A DNA stretch of 64,000 nt from Streptoalloteichus hindustanus (GTDB taxonomy: Bacteria > Actinomycetota > Actinomycetes > Mycobacteriales > Pseudonocardiaceae), in contig NZ_FQVN01000001.1 in NCBI RefSeq assembly GCF_900129375.1, positions 558,001-622,000 on the forward strand. Direction: 5' to 3'. The notes below the pieces were generated by a model. The model had not been told where the DNA came from, did not search any database, and saw only the letters and a program-made list of their open reading frames with translations. Made by a program: the position numbers and the translations under genes. Positions 43,535-52,606 of this stretch are shown here, one piece after another. Every line of letters begins with the position of its first letter. The stretch's first letter is position 1.

Positions 43535-44398
43535 ATGAGTGCCGTGCGAACGGCGGCACCCACCATCACCGGCGCGATCTGGGACGACTTCGTCGCCGAC
43601 CTGCCGGTAGGTGTGCTGCTGCAGGACGAACAGGGCGAGGTCCTCGCCGCCAACGACCGGGCCGCCGCACTGCTGGGGATGAGCCGGCAGGACCTGGTCA
43701 CCGGCGCCCGCCCCGCGGGCTGGTCGGCCTGCGACGACTCGGGGGCGCCCCTCCCGGAGCCCTCGGCGCTGGCCGCCCAGGTGCTCCGCACGAGCGCCAC
43801 CCTCTCGTTGCCGCTCGTCGTGTCGAAGGACGGGGTGCAGCACACCCGGGTCTGGGCCGACTACCACCCGGTCCGGTCCCGCGGTCGGCATCGCCTGCTG
43901 GTGTTGCTGCACCCCGTCGACACCGACCTGCCGCACAGCCGGGGCCTGATCGACCCGCTGACCGGGCTGCCGAACCGCGCGCTGCTGCTCGACCGGCTGG
44001 ACCAGGCGCTGACGAGGGCCCGCACCCGGGGCACGCTGGCCACGCTGGTGTTGATGGACGTCCACCGGCTCGCCGCGCTCAACGCCGAGCACGGGTTCCG
44101 GCGCGGGGACGAGCTGCTCGTCGCGTTGGCCGGCCGGCTGCGCCAGGGGTTGCGCCCCGACCACACCGTGGCCCGGTACGGCGGCGACGAGTTCGCCGTC
44201 GTCGCCGAGCACCCCACCGGCACCGGCGAGGCCATCGCCGACCGGGCCAGGGAGGTCGCGGCCCGCCCGCTGCGCATCGGCCGCAACCGCATCCGGCCCG
44301 CGTTGCGCATCGCGTGGTGCACCAGTGACGGCGCCGCCCCCGTGCTCTCCGTCCTCACCTGCGCCGAGGCCCAGCTCCGCCGGCCGCGCAAACCCTGA
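43535..44398 (+). CDS. PAS-GGDEF diguanylate cyclase
   Basis: This 287-residue soluble protein has an N-terminal PAS sensor domain (about 14-120, LPVGVLLQDEQGEVLAANDR, GMSRQDLV) and a GGDEF domain (about 135-285). The active motif is RYGGDEFAVV (about 214-223), with LTGLPNRALLLDRL before it. An intact GGDEF indicates c-di-GMP synthesis. An inhibitory RxxD site is not obvious. In actinomycetes c-di-GMP acts through BldD on development. A strong terminator follows. Confidence 0.88.
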   Translation: MSAVRTAAPTITGAIWDDFVADLPVGVLLQDEQGEVLAANDRAAALLGMSRQDLVTGARPAGWSACDDSGAPLPEPSALAAQVLRTSATLSLPLVVSKDGVQHTRVWADYHPVRSRGRHRLLVLLHPVDTDLPHSRGLIDPLTGLPNRALLLDRLDQALTRARTRGTLATLVLMDVHRLAALNAEHGFRRGDELLVALAGRLRQGLRPDHTVARYGGDEFAVVAEHPTGTGEAIADRAREVAARPLRIGRNRIRPALRIAWCTSDGAAPVLSVLTCAEAQLRRPRKP

Positions 44399-44402
44399 AC
44401 GG

Positions 44403-44440
44403 GAGTGGGCCCGGGAGCCGGTCGGCTCCCGGGCCCACTC
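44403..44440. terminator. Bidirectional terminator
   Basis: A perfect 17-bp stem (44403-44419 against 44424-44440) with loop GGTC separates the GGDEF gene from the convergent secreted-protein gene. Confidence 0.8.
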
Positions 44441-44501
44441 TTCCGGGGAAACACCCCTCTTCGGGGCGGTGACGGGCGGGGCGACGCTCTGGGCGCGCGG
44501 C

Positions 44502-45857
44502 TCAACCCCGGCTCGTCACGTTCCGCAACCAGGTCACCGAGTCGACGGTGCTCAGCGCGGGGGTCGCGGACATCCCCTCCGGCAGCACCTGCTGGTCGTT
44601 GATCTCGACCTCGCTCAGGTCCAGCGCGCCGACCTGCGTCCGCAGCGGCAACCCGCCGGAGGGCTGGGTGTACGCCTGCTGGGGCAGCTCCGGGGTCTCG
44701 GGCACCGACGGAGTGCTCGGCACGCCCGGCGTGGGCGGGATCGGCTGGACTGGGATCTTCTGCGCTGGGATCTTCTGCGCTGGGGTCGTCTGCGCTGGGG
44801 CCGCGCCCGGACGCCCCGCCGCCGGCGCCTCGGCCAGGTCGAACTTCGGGAAGACCAGCGGGGGCAGGCTGGGCTGCCAGGTCCCCCACTGGGTGGTGTC
44901 GCCCTGCGAGCGGTCGGTCGTGCGCGGCCGAGGCCGCGGGTGGTACGGCACCTCGGTCACCGGGAGCACGCGCTCGCCCCGGATCTCCAGGGGGTTGACC
45001 TCGCGCCGCTCCCCGGCCGCGGCCGGCGGGACCGGCCGCTCCCACGCCAGGGCCCGCCGCAGGACGTGCCGGGACACCGAGAACAGGTGCGCGCCGGCCG
45101 GGGTCCTCGTCGGCTCCGCCGAGGGCGTCGGCTCGGGCGTGGCCCGCGGCGGAGCGCTGCGGGGCGTGGCGTCCTCGACGGCGGGGCGGGTCGACCAGGC
45201 CACCTGGCTGGTGGAGCCCTCGCCGAACCACGCCTCGGCGTCCTGCGCGGCGGAGGTGTCGTCGGGCAGGGCGTGCGCCGCGGTCCGCTCCACGGCGGCT
45301 CCGGCGGGGGACGCGGAACGGGCGGCGAGGGTGGCCAGCTCGTCGGCCAGCGCGTCGATCGTCGCCGCGACCACCCGGTCGCGGCGTTGCGCGTCGGCCA
45401 CCGCGAACCAGTCGGCCAGGTGTTCGAGGACGAGGGTGTCCTCGGTCTCCTCGGCGGCGAGGCGCGCCGGGCCGCGCCGCACGGCGTCGGCGGGCGTCCG
45501 GTCGGGCCAGTCGGGCTCGTCCCGGTCCGCCACCGGCAGCTCGGTGATGGTGCCGGACCAGGTGCCGGCGACACCGCTGATCACCACCGGCTCCGACTGC
45601 TCGGTGCGGATCTCCCACAGCACGTCCTCGGGGCGGACGGCGGGGTGGTCCGGCCAGCCCCGGGAGACGGCCGCGGCGAGGTCGGCGCCCCGGTCGACGG
45701 TGTCGTCGATGACGTCCAGCGGCATGGTCGCGTCGCCCAGGGGTGGGGTGGGCCGGTCGGGCGCTGGTTCCACGGCCTCGGACACGCCGCCGCCGACGGC
45801 CAACATCCCACCGGTGACGAGCGCGGCGTGGATGCCTCGCTTCGCCCAGGGGTGCAT
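44502..45857 (-). CDS. Large secreted Pro-rich protein 1 of the surface cluster
   Basis: The 451-residue protein has a signal peptide (MHPWAKRGIHAALVTGG, then MLAVGGGVSEA). Next comes an acidic helical region (about 30-200), a Pro/Thr/Arg-rich centre, and a short internal repeat (AQKIPAQKIP, about residue 365). A conserved-looking end (GALDLSEVEINDQQVL) follows. The signal peptide resembles that of the next gene upstream. ATG 45857 has AAGGAG 6 bases upstream. No enzymatic motif is seen. A structural or matrix role at the hyphal surface is a guess from layout. Confidence 0.7.
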   Translation of the reverse strand: MHPWAKRGIHAALVTGGMLAVGGGVSEAVEPAPDRPTPPLGDATMPLDVIDDTVDRGADLAAAVSRGWPDHPAVRPEDVLWEIRTEQSEPVVISGVAGTWSGTITELPVADRDEPDWPDRTPADAVRRGPARLAAEETEDTLVLEHLADWFAVADAQRRDRVVAATIDALADELATLAARSASPAGAAVERTAAHALPDDTSAAQDAEAWFGEGSTSQVAWSTRPAVEDATPRSAPPRATPEPTPSAEPTRTPAGAHLFSVSRHVLRRALAWERPVPPAAAGERREVNPLEIRGERVLPVTEVPYHPRPRPRTTDRSQGDTTQWGTWQPSLPPLVFPKFDLAEAPAAGRPGAAPAQTTPAQKIPAQKIPVQPIPPTPGVPSTPSVPETPELPQQAYTQPSGGLPLRTQVGALDLSEVEINDQQVLPEGMSATPALSTVDSVTWLRNVTSRG

Positions 45858-46006
45858 CGGGATCTCCTTCACGTCGTCGGGTTCGGGGTTGGTTTCACCG
45901 GAGGGGGACCGCGGCCGGGACGTTTCCGGGCGCCGTCGGGCTGGCGGGGAGGGGGGCCGCCCGCACGACGCGCTCGCGCTCTCCCACCGCCCCGGCCGCG
46001 GTCGGC

Positions 46007-47356
46007 TCACTTGCCGCCCGCCGCGACGCTCGGGACGCCGGTCTGGACGAGCCGCTCGACCGGGGTGCTCAGGCGGTCCAGCGCGGACAGCTCCTGGGCG
46101 CCGGCGGCGGCCTTCTCCACGAGCCCGCTCTCGGTCAGGGAGCGCAGGCTCTGGTTCCCGGTCAGCTCGGCCGGCCTGGTGAAGGTGCCGCCCCTGGTCT
46201 CGTCGGTGATCGCGCGCACCGCTTTGCCGATCCGGTCGACGTCGAGCGGCCGGGTGATCGCGTCGGCGTCGACCTTGCGGGTGATGTCGCCGGTGGGCAG
46301 CCGGCGCAGTTCGGCGGTGCCGGGCAGCTGCCGGGCGATCCGGTTCAGCTCGCCCTTGGTCAGCCCGCCCTTGGTCAGCTCACCCACCGGGACCTGCTTC
46401 GCCAGCTGCTCCACCTGCTGGGTGCCGCCCGCGAGCTGGTCGACCTGCTGCGGGTTGGTCAGCTTGCCCAGGTCCTGCTGGGACAGCTCCTTGCTCAGCG
46501 GAACCCCTTTGACGACCTCCGTCGCCACCTGCTCGGTGCTCGGCAGCTTCTGCTGGCCGAGCTGCGGCGCCTGGTCCGGCGAGGCGGGGAGCTTGGACGA
46601 GGAGGGGGACTTCGTGGCGGTGACCCTGCTGTCCGGCTGACCCTCCGGTCGGCCCTCGGGCCGGCTCGCCGGCCGCGAGGAGGACAGGTTCTGGTACGCG
46701 TCCGCCATCGCCATCGCCTGGTAGCTCTCGAACACGCTCTCGTAACCCGGGCCGCGGAAGTCACCGCCACCGACGTACCCGCTGAAGCCGTCGCCGTAAT
46801 CCGACGTGTACCCCGCTTCGAGGTCGCGGCCGAACTCGGAGCCGAACCCGTCGTCGAGCGGCGCGGAGCGCTGCTGGAGAAGACCGTCGCCCGAGCGACT
46901 GGTGAGCTTCTTCGTCAGCTCGGTGAGGGCGTCCAACCGGACGGCGTCCTCGATCGCCTTGGTCGGGGAGTTGTTGTTGTTCTGCGCCGGCTTGGCCTCC
47001 ACGGGCTTGGTGGCCGTGGTGTCCGCGGGCCGGGAGCTGGTCGCGGGGTCGGTTCCCGGCTTCGCCGCCGCTGTCCCCTCGACTGGCTTCGCGGCGCCGG
47101 CTGGCGCCCCGGTCACGGGGTCGGTCGCCGCGCCGGTGGTGGCGGCGCCGTCGTTCCCGGTGGTCGCCTGGGTGGTCGTGGCGCCCGGGTTGGCGACGAC
47201 CTTGGTCGTCGCGGGATCGGTCACGGGCTTGGTCACCTGGTCACCGCCGGGCGCACCGGTGGGCTCGGTGGCGGCGGAGGCGAGGCCAGCGCCGACCGCC
47301 AGCAGTCCCGTGCTGACGAGGGCGATCTGGGCGACGCGCTGGGTCCAGGTCTTCAT
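46007..47356 (-). CDS. Large secreted protein 2 of the surface cluster
   Basis: The 449-residue protein has a signal peptide MKTWTQRVAQIALVSTGLL ending AVGAGLASA. A Thr/Ala/Pro-rich low-complexity region (about 30-125) follows, then a Gly/Tyr/Asp/Phe-rich patch (GSEFGRDLEAGYTSDYGDGF, SGYVGGGDFRGPGYES; about 170-210). The C-terminal half is built of repeated Gln/Leu/Val helices. The Tyr/Gly patch recalls self-assembling surface proteins. ATG 47356 has AAGGAG upstream, in the same leader context (AAGGAGATCCC) as the gene at 45857. Function unknown. Confidence 0.7.
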   Translation of the reverse strand: MKTWTQRVAQIALVSTGLLAVGAGLASAATEPTGAPGGDQVTKPVTDPATTKVVANPGATTTQATTGNDGAATTGAATDPVTGAPAGAAKPVEGTAAAKPGTDPATSSRPADTTATKPVEAKPAQNNNNSPTKAIEDAVRLDALTELTKKLTSRSGDGLLQQRSAPLDDGFGSEFGRDLEAGYTSDYGDGFSGYVGGGDFRGPGYESVFESYQAMAMADAYQNLSSSRPASRPEGRPEGQPDSRVTATKSPSSSKLPASPDQAPQLGQQKLPSTEQVATEVVKGVPLSKELSQQDLGKLTNPQQVDQLAGGTQQVEQLAKQVPVGELTKGGLTKGELNRIARQLPGTAELRRLPTGDITRKVDADAITRPLDVDRIGKAVRAITDETRGGTFTRPAELTGNQSLRSLTESGLVEKAAAGAQELSALDRLSTPVERLVQTGVPSVAAGGK

Positions 47357-47594
47357 CTGGGGGGATCTCCTTCTTCCGTCGTGACCTGTCGGGAGCGGGC
47401 GGCCGGACGAGGTGTGGGGGCACCGCGTCGGGGCTGCGACCACCCGGGTCTGCTGCGGACGGGTGTCCGCGGGGGCGGTGCGCGCGGCCGGCGGGAGGCG
47501 GACCCGTGGGGGCCCGGCCCGATCACTGGACGGAAGGTGTGGTCGCCTCACCCGGCGGCACACGCGTCAGCGATCGCTGGCCGCGCGGGTGGGT

Positions 47595-48737
47595 TCAGTC
47601 GGGAGTGACGCCGGGCTGCGGGACGCGCTCGGCGGCGCCGCGCTGGGCGGCGGGGGTCATGAAGCCGCGACCGGCGGTGGTGGGGAACTGGTCGCCGGTG
47701 GCGGTGGTGGCCACGACCGGTCCGCCGGAGGTGGGGGAACCGTCGTGGCCGCAGTGGCACGGGCCGGGCAGGGTGGCCGGGTTGGCCGGCTGCCCCGGCA
47801 GGTGGTCGGGACGGGCCGGCTCGGGGTCGCCGAACGGGCCACCCGGGTGGTCGGCGGACTCGTCGCCCGACAGGGCGGAGGACGCCGCGCCGCGACCGAC
47901 CGGCCGCGCGATCCCGCCGCGGGCCGCGGTCGGGTCGCCGGCCCCGTCCGGTTGCGGGGCCGCCGACACCGGACCCAGGGGGGTCGCGGCGTCGTGCTCC
48001 CACGCCGGAGCCGGCAGGAGAACGGTCGCGCCGGTCGAGGGGGCGGTCGGCCGCGTGGTCCCGGTCCGGATCAACCGGGCGAGCGCGGCGCCCGCGGCGC
48101 CACCGTCTCCGGCACCGCGAACCGCGTCCCTGGCGAACTCGTGGGGCGAGCCGCCGACGGCGTCCTGGATGGCGCCGGGGACGGTGCCGACCGCGTGGTC
48201 GAAGCCGTCGACGAGAGCGCCGAGGGCGCTGACGTCGGGCACGTCGCGGGTGAGCGGGCGGACCTGGTCGACCGGGGCGCCCCGCAGGGGCTCCGTCAGC
48301 GGCTCGGTCAGCCCGGCCACGCCGGCCCGCAGGGCGTTGTCGACCTGCGGCACCGTGGGCACGACCGACCGCGGGAGCCCGGTGGCGGACAGCGGATCGG
48401 GGGCGACCGCGCCCAACCCGGTCCGGCCCAACAGGTCCCCCGCGCCCGCCTCGGCGAGCTGGCGGACCGGCTGCGGGTCCAGCGAGCGGAGCGAGTCGAC
48501 CGGCTCGGCCGACGCCGGGGGCTGGAGCTGGGCTGGTCCGAGGTGCTCCTGGATGCCGCCGAGCGCCCCGGCCACGCCGGCGAGCGGTCCGTCGGCGAGG
48601 GGGCCGTCGGCCGAGGCCGAGCCCGTGGCGAGCAACCAGCTCGCCAGCACCCCGACGACCGCGCCGGCCACCGCCAGCAGGACGCGGGCGAGCGACCGCG
48701 TCAGGCGGCCTCCCGTCGCTCCCCGCTGGCTCGTCAC
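47595..48737 (-). CDS. Secreted protein 3 of the surface cluster
   Basis: The 380-residue protein has an N-terminal signal anchor (RVLLAVAGAVVGVLASWLLA, cleavage after ASA likely). Repeated Leu/Pro/Val segments (VDSLRSLDPQPVRQLAEAG, GLTEPLTEPLRGAPVDQVRP) and a Gly/Pro/Thr-rich end with a CHCGHDG motif follow. It has no enzymatic signature. GTG 48737 has GGGAG 8 bases upstream. It leads the three-gene cluster of large secreted proteins on this strand. Confidence 0.68.
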   Translation of the reverse strand: MTSQRGATGGRLTRSLARVLLAVAGAVVGVLASWLLATGSASADGPLADGPLAGVAGALGGIQEHLGPAQLQPPASAEPVDSLRSLDPQPVRQLAEAGAGDLLGRTGLGAVAPDPLSATGLPRSVVPTVPQVDNALRAGVAGLTEPLTEPLRGAPVDQVRPLTRDVPDVSALGALVDGFDHAVGTVPGAIQDAVGGSPHEFARDAVRGAGDGGAAGAALARLIRTGTTRPTAPSTGATVLLPAPAWEHDAATPLGPVSAAPQPDGAGDPTAARGGIARPVGRGAASSALSGDESADHPGGPFGDPEPARPDHLPGQPANPATLPGPCHCGHDGSPTSGGPVVATTATGDQFPTTAGRGFMTPAAQRGAAERVPQPGVTPD

Positions 48738-49040
48738 CGTCCGCGCTCCCGTCGCCCGTGTCGTCCGTGTCGATCTCGCCGTGTCGATCTCGGTGCTGTC
48801 GCCGGCGGTCCCGTCTCGCTTGATCGCCGGTGTGACGCGGGCTGAACACTGGCACGGAAACGAGGGCGGGCGCAGCCGCGGCGCGGGAAGTCCCCACCAT
48901 CGAGTTACGCGCGATCAACTACTTCCCCGCGCGATCACGGAATGTGGTGTGACCCGCTCCACGTAAGGGAAATCTCCGACGCGGCGCGGAAACCACCGTC
49001 GGGACGGATGCCGCGGCGGGCCGCGGTTCGGCGGCGGGCC
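48738..49040. other. Intergenic region upstream of the surface cluster
   Basis: No gene is supported. The element CGCGCGATCA occurs twice, 20 bp apart (48908-48917, 48928-48937), in an AT-richer patch, and may bind a regulator. Nearer the start codon, GTGTC (GACAC on the coding strand) occurs at 48758, 48767 and 48781; GACAC is the WhiA core, but so short a motif is weak evidence. Confidence 0.4.
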
Positions 49041-51272
49041 TCAGCTCCGCTTGAGCACGCGGGTCGCTCCGGCCGCCGCCGTCGACGCGAGGATCCAGCC
49101 GACCGCCGTGAGCACCCCGGTGATCCACTGCGACGCGCCGGTGATCTGCCACATGCCGTCCTGCCCGAGGTTCACGATCGGCAGCAACGTGTCGGCCGAC
49201 AACAGCCACGGGTTCCAGACCGGGTGCTGGCCGTCGTCCAGCCGCTCCATCGGGTGGCCGGCGAACCAGAGCGCCCCGCCCAGCCAGAAGAGCGCCAACC
49301 AGAGCACGGCCAGCCAGGGGCGGTAGCCGTACCCGACGGTCCACTCCTGGAGGAAGCCCCAGACCCGGCCGGCCGGCCCCAGCTCGGCGTAGCGCCGTTG
49401 TTGCTTGGCGATCAGCACCTTCTCGGCGCGTTCCTCGTCGCCGTTGACGCGGTACACGCTCGCCAGCTGCTCGTACGGGCCGGGCGTGTAGTCCGGCAGC
49501 ACCCGGCGCAGCCAGCTCAGCCGGGTCCGCACGTCGACCTCGGGCCGGGCCACGACGGCCTGGTAGGCGAAGTCCTCCATGGCGACCCCGCCGGTGGCCG
49601 CCCACAGCTCGGCGGCGTCGCCCAGCGAGATGACCTGGGCGCGGGTGAGGACCACCCGCCCCTGCGGCGGCTCGGAGAAGCGCAGCACGAGCTGCTGCGC
49701 GGTGAGCCCGTAGCCGTTGAGGGCCACGGTGTTCCCGGCGCTGCCGAGGTGCGCCCCGGTGAAGCTGGCCATCTTGCCGACCTCCGCGAACCGGACCCGG
49801 ACACCGCCGGCGGCGAGGAAGCCGTAACTGCACAACAGGTCCTTGCCGATGCTCGCGACGCGGGCGTCGAGCGAGGGCTTGAAGGTGCCGTCCGGCCGCC
49901 GCCTCGGCTCGTCGAGCTGCGCCCCCGTGCAGTCCACAGTGGACCCGACGTGCGCGTTCTGCAGCCGCAGGGAGCCGCTCGCCCGGATGTTGCGCAGGAA
50001 GAGCGTCCCGCCGACGTGGAGCCGGTCGGCGAACAGCACGTCGATGCCGGGGCCCGTCAGGTGGGCGCCGGACAGGCTGGCGCTGCCCCGCACGTGCGCG
50101 TCGACCAGCCGGACCTGGCCGTACGCCCGCAGCGGGCCCCCCGACGACGCCTCGTCCCGCTCCTCCCCGGTCGTCGCGGCCACGGCGCTCCTGGCCTCCA
50201 GGTCGCCGCCGATCCGCACCCCGTCGGCGACCAGCGCCACGGGCACGCGTTGCACGACCGCGCTGGTCACCAGCTCGGCCACGGCCTCCTCCCTGCCCAG
50301 GCACGCGCCGGACAGCCGCAGGTAGCCGCCGATGTTGGCGTTCGGCAGCCGCACGGAGCCCGCCGAGCTGAACCCCGTGTCGAGCTCGACGTTGCCGTCG
50401 ACCCGCATCCGGTCGGCGACCAGGGTGGCGGTGCCGTCGGCGGTTCCCCTGGGCAGCACGAGGACCTGGCGGTCGGCCCGCTCCGGGGCGCTGAGCTCCG
50501 CGCCGGAGAAGACGGCGTCCCCGCCGACCCGGGCGCCGGCGAGCACGACCCGCCCCTCCGCCGTGAAGCGCCCGCCGTCCCCGTCGCACAGCAGGCTGCC
50601 GTCGACGATGAGCCCCGTCGCCTCGAACGCGTCGCCGCCCGCGTTGCTCAGGCGCGCGCCGCCGAGGTGGACGCTGCCGCCGACGTGCGCGCCGCGCAGC
50701 CGGACCTCCCCGGTCGCGCGCAGCCCGACGGCCTGGATCGAGCCCGAGACCCGCAGCCGCGCGGCGAGCAGGGCGTGGTCCTGCGGGCTGCGCAGCGTCG
50801 CCGCTGACAACCGGACGGTGCCCTGGACCGTGGCGTCGGTGAGGTCGACCGTGCCGGTGCTCGCCATGCCGTCGAGTTCGAGGTCGCTGTCCACCCGGAG
50901 GTTGCGGGCGCGCATCCCGGGCAGCCGGCACCGGGTGAGCCGCAGCCCGGCGATCCGGGCGAGCTGGAGCTGCGGCGCGTGGTCGAAGGCGCAGCGGTCC
51001 AACTCGACCAGGTGCGCGACCTCGGCGGACTCCAGGTGCAGCACGCCGCTGATGTCGGCGTCGACCAGGCGGAGCGCGGGAACGGCGGCGGGTCTGATCC
51101 GGTAGAGCCCGGTGAGCAGCGCGACGAGCACGCCGGCGCGGACCTGGCGGTCGGTCTTCGGGCTCGTCTCCGCGCGCCGGTCGCGCAGGTCCAACCGGTC
51201 CCCGTTGGCGAACGCCTGGCACACGGCGCGTTCCAGCTCGGTGAGCTCGGACTGCCGCACCTGTCCCGCCAC
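49041..51272 (-). CDS. Beta-helix-like repeat protein with two C-terminal membrane spans
   Basis: The 743-residue protein has a helical N-terminal part (ELTELERAVCQAF, LVALLTGLYRI). About 500 residues of regular repeats follow, of the form V-x-G-x-V-x-L-x-G-A-x-(V/L)-x-G (for example LRGAHVGGSVHLGGARLS), which should stack as a beta-solenoid. Then comes a short helical segment with YEQLASVYRVNGDEERAEKV and two membrane segments (WLAVLWLALFWLGGALWFAG, GVLTAVGWILASTAAAG). Related streptomycete proteins are labelled membrane-associated oxidoreductase, but no redox motif is visible. GTG 51272 has GGAGG 4 bases upstream; GTG 51260 is an alternative. Confidence 0.75.
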   Translation of the reverse strand: MAGQVRQSELTELERAVCQAFANGDRLDLRDRRAETSPKTDRQVRAGVLVALLTGLYRIRPAAVPALRLVDADISGVLHLESAEVAHLVELDRCAFDHAPQLQLARIAGLRLTRCRLPGMRARNLRVDSDLELDGMASTGTVDLTDATVQGTVRLSAATLRSPQDHALLAARLRVSGSIQAVGLRATGEVRLRGAHVGGSVHLGGARLSNAGGDAFEATGLIVDGSLLCDGDGGRFTAEGRVVLAGARVGGDAVFSGAELSAPERADRQVLVLPRGTADGTATLVADRMRVDGNVELDTGFSSAGSVRLPNANIGGYLRLSGACLGREEAVAELVTSAVVQRVPVALVADGVRIGGDLEARSAVAATTGEERDEASSGGPLRAYGQVRLVDAHVRGSASLSGAHLTGPGIDVLFADRLHVGGTLFLRNIRASGSLRLQNAHVGSTVDCTGAQLDEPRRRPDGTFKPSLDARVASIGKDLLCSYGFLAAGGVRVRFAEVGKMASFTGAHLGSAGNTVALNGYGLTAQQLVLRFSEPPQGRVVLTRAQVISLGDAAELWAATGGVAMEDFAYQAVVARPEVDVRTRLSWLRRVLPDYTPGPYEQLASVYRVNGDEERAEKVLIAKQQRRYAELGPAGRVWGFLQEWTVGYGYRPWLAVLWLALFWLGGALWFAGHPMERLDDGQHPVWNPWLLSADTLLPIVNLGQDGMWQITGASQWITGVLTAVGWILASTAAAGATRVLKRS

Positions 51273-51403
51273 GACGCCTCCCCCGGTCGCTCCCCCTCGG
51301 GCGCCCCGGGCTCCGCCGGTCACCGCCCGCCCACCGCCGGTCCCCCTGACGGATGACTGCGATCATGCCGTGCGGAACCGACCCACGGGCCCGTTCCAGC
51401 GGC

Positions 51404-51409
51404 TAACGT
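51404..51409 (+). promoter_or_regulatory. Leaderless -10 element of the AI-2E exporter gene
   Basis: TAACGT ends 7 bases before GTG 51417, without a Shine-Dalgarno sequence. Confidence 0.5.
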
Positions 51410-51416
51410 GGCGACC

Positions 51417-52589
51417 GTGCGGAACGCGGCTGACAAGGCGGTCGACGCCCAACAGGCGATCCCGTTCTCCCTCCGGGTGGCGGCGGCGATCGGCTGGCGG
51501 TTCCTGGTCCTCGCGGGCGTGCTCTGGGTGCTGGGCAAGGTCTTCAACGAACTGCGCGTCGTGGTCGTCCCGGTCGGCGTGGCGCTGTTGCTGTCCGCGC
51601 TGCTCGCGCCCGCGGTGGACAAGCTGGTCACCTGGCGGGTGCCGCGCGGGCTGGCGACCGTGCTGGTGCTGGTCGGCGGGCTGGCCGTGGTGGGCGGCGT
51701 GCTCACCTTCGTCATCAACGCGTTCATCCGCGGCCTCCCCGACATGCGCGAGCGGGTCGCGGAGAGCATCAACGCCATCCAGGACTGGCTGAAGAACGGG
51801 CCGCCGCACCTCACGCAGGACCAGCTCAGCGGCTACGTGGAGAAGTTCCTGGAGTCGCTGAAGTCGAACCAGGAGGCGATCACCTCCGGGGCGCTGACCA
51901 CCGCCGGCACCGTCGGCGAGCTGCTGACCGGCATGTTGCTGGCGCTGTTCACGCTGATCTTCTTCCTCTACGACGGCCGGGGCATCTGGTCGTTCCTGGT
52001 CCGGTTGCTGCCAGGGCACGTCCGGGCCCGCACCGCGGTGGCCGGCAGCCGGGGCTTCGCCTCGCTGGTCGGGTACGTGCGGGCCACCGCGATGGTCGCG
52101 GTGGTGGACGCGGTGGGCATCGGCATCGGGTTGTGGGCGATCGGCGTGCCGCTGGCGGTGCCGCTGGCCGCGCTGGTGTTCCTCGGCGGGTTCGTGCCGA
52201 TCGTCGGCGCCCTGATCTCCGGCTCGGTCGCGGTGCTGGTCGCGCTGGTCACCTCGGGCGTCGTGCCGGCGCTGCTCGTCCTGGCCGTCGTCCTCGCGGT
52301 GCAGCAGCTGGAGGGGCACGTGCTCCAGCCGCTGCTGCTGGGCCGCGCGGTCCAGCTCCACCCCCTGTCGGTGGTGCTCGGCATCACCGTGGGCGCGTCG
52401 TTGGCCGGGATCGCGGGCGCGTTGCTGTCGGTCCCGCTGATCGCGGTGTCGAACGCGGTGGTGCGCTCGCTGGCCTCCGGCGAGGGGACCCGGCCGTCCG
52501 AGGTGGACGCGCTGGAGCCCGAGGAGGCCGAACCCGACGAGCCGAAGGAGGCGCGCGACGGGGTGGCCCCGCCCCGGAACGCCCCGTGA
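51417..52589 (+). CDS. AI-2E family transporter (PerM/TqsA type)
   Basis: This 390-residue membrane protein of the PF01594 family has about eight segments in two groups. The signature regions are VVVVPVGVALLLSALLAPAVD, the long central loop with AESINAIQDWLKNG, and FVPIVGALISGSVAVLVAL with QQLEGHVLQPLLLGRAVQLH. Members export autoinducer-2 or work as Na+/H+ antiporters; in actinomycetes the substrate is unknown. The C-terminal tail is acidic. The start follows the leaderless promoter. Confidence 0.88.
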   Translation: MRNAADKAVDAQQAIPFSLRVAAAIGWRFLVLAGVLWVLGKVFNELRVVVVPVGVALLLSALLAPAVDKLVTWRVPRGLATVLVLVGGLAVVGGVLTFVINAFIRGLPDMRERVAESINAIQDWLKNGPPHLTQDQLSGYVEKFLESLKSNQEAITSGALTTAGTVGELLTGMLLALFTLIFFLYDGRGIWSFLVRLLPGHVRARTAVAGSRGFASLVGYVRATAMVAVVDAVGIGIGLWAIGVPLAVPLAALVFLGGFVPIVGALISGSVAVLVALVTSGVVPALLVLAVVLAVQQLEGHVLQPLLLGRAVQLHPLSVVLGITVGASLAGIAGALLSVPLIAVSNAVVRSLASGEGTRPSEVDALEPEEAEPDEPKEARDGVAPPRNAP

Positions 52590-52606
52590 CCCCCGCGTGA
52601 GCGCGG

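Noticed and set aside
48758-48785. Three GACAC motifs before the surface cluster as WhiA sites
   Set aside because: A five-base motif in GC-rich DNA is expected by chance and these lie in the untranslated leader; noted only as a lead.
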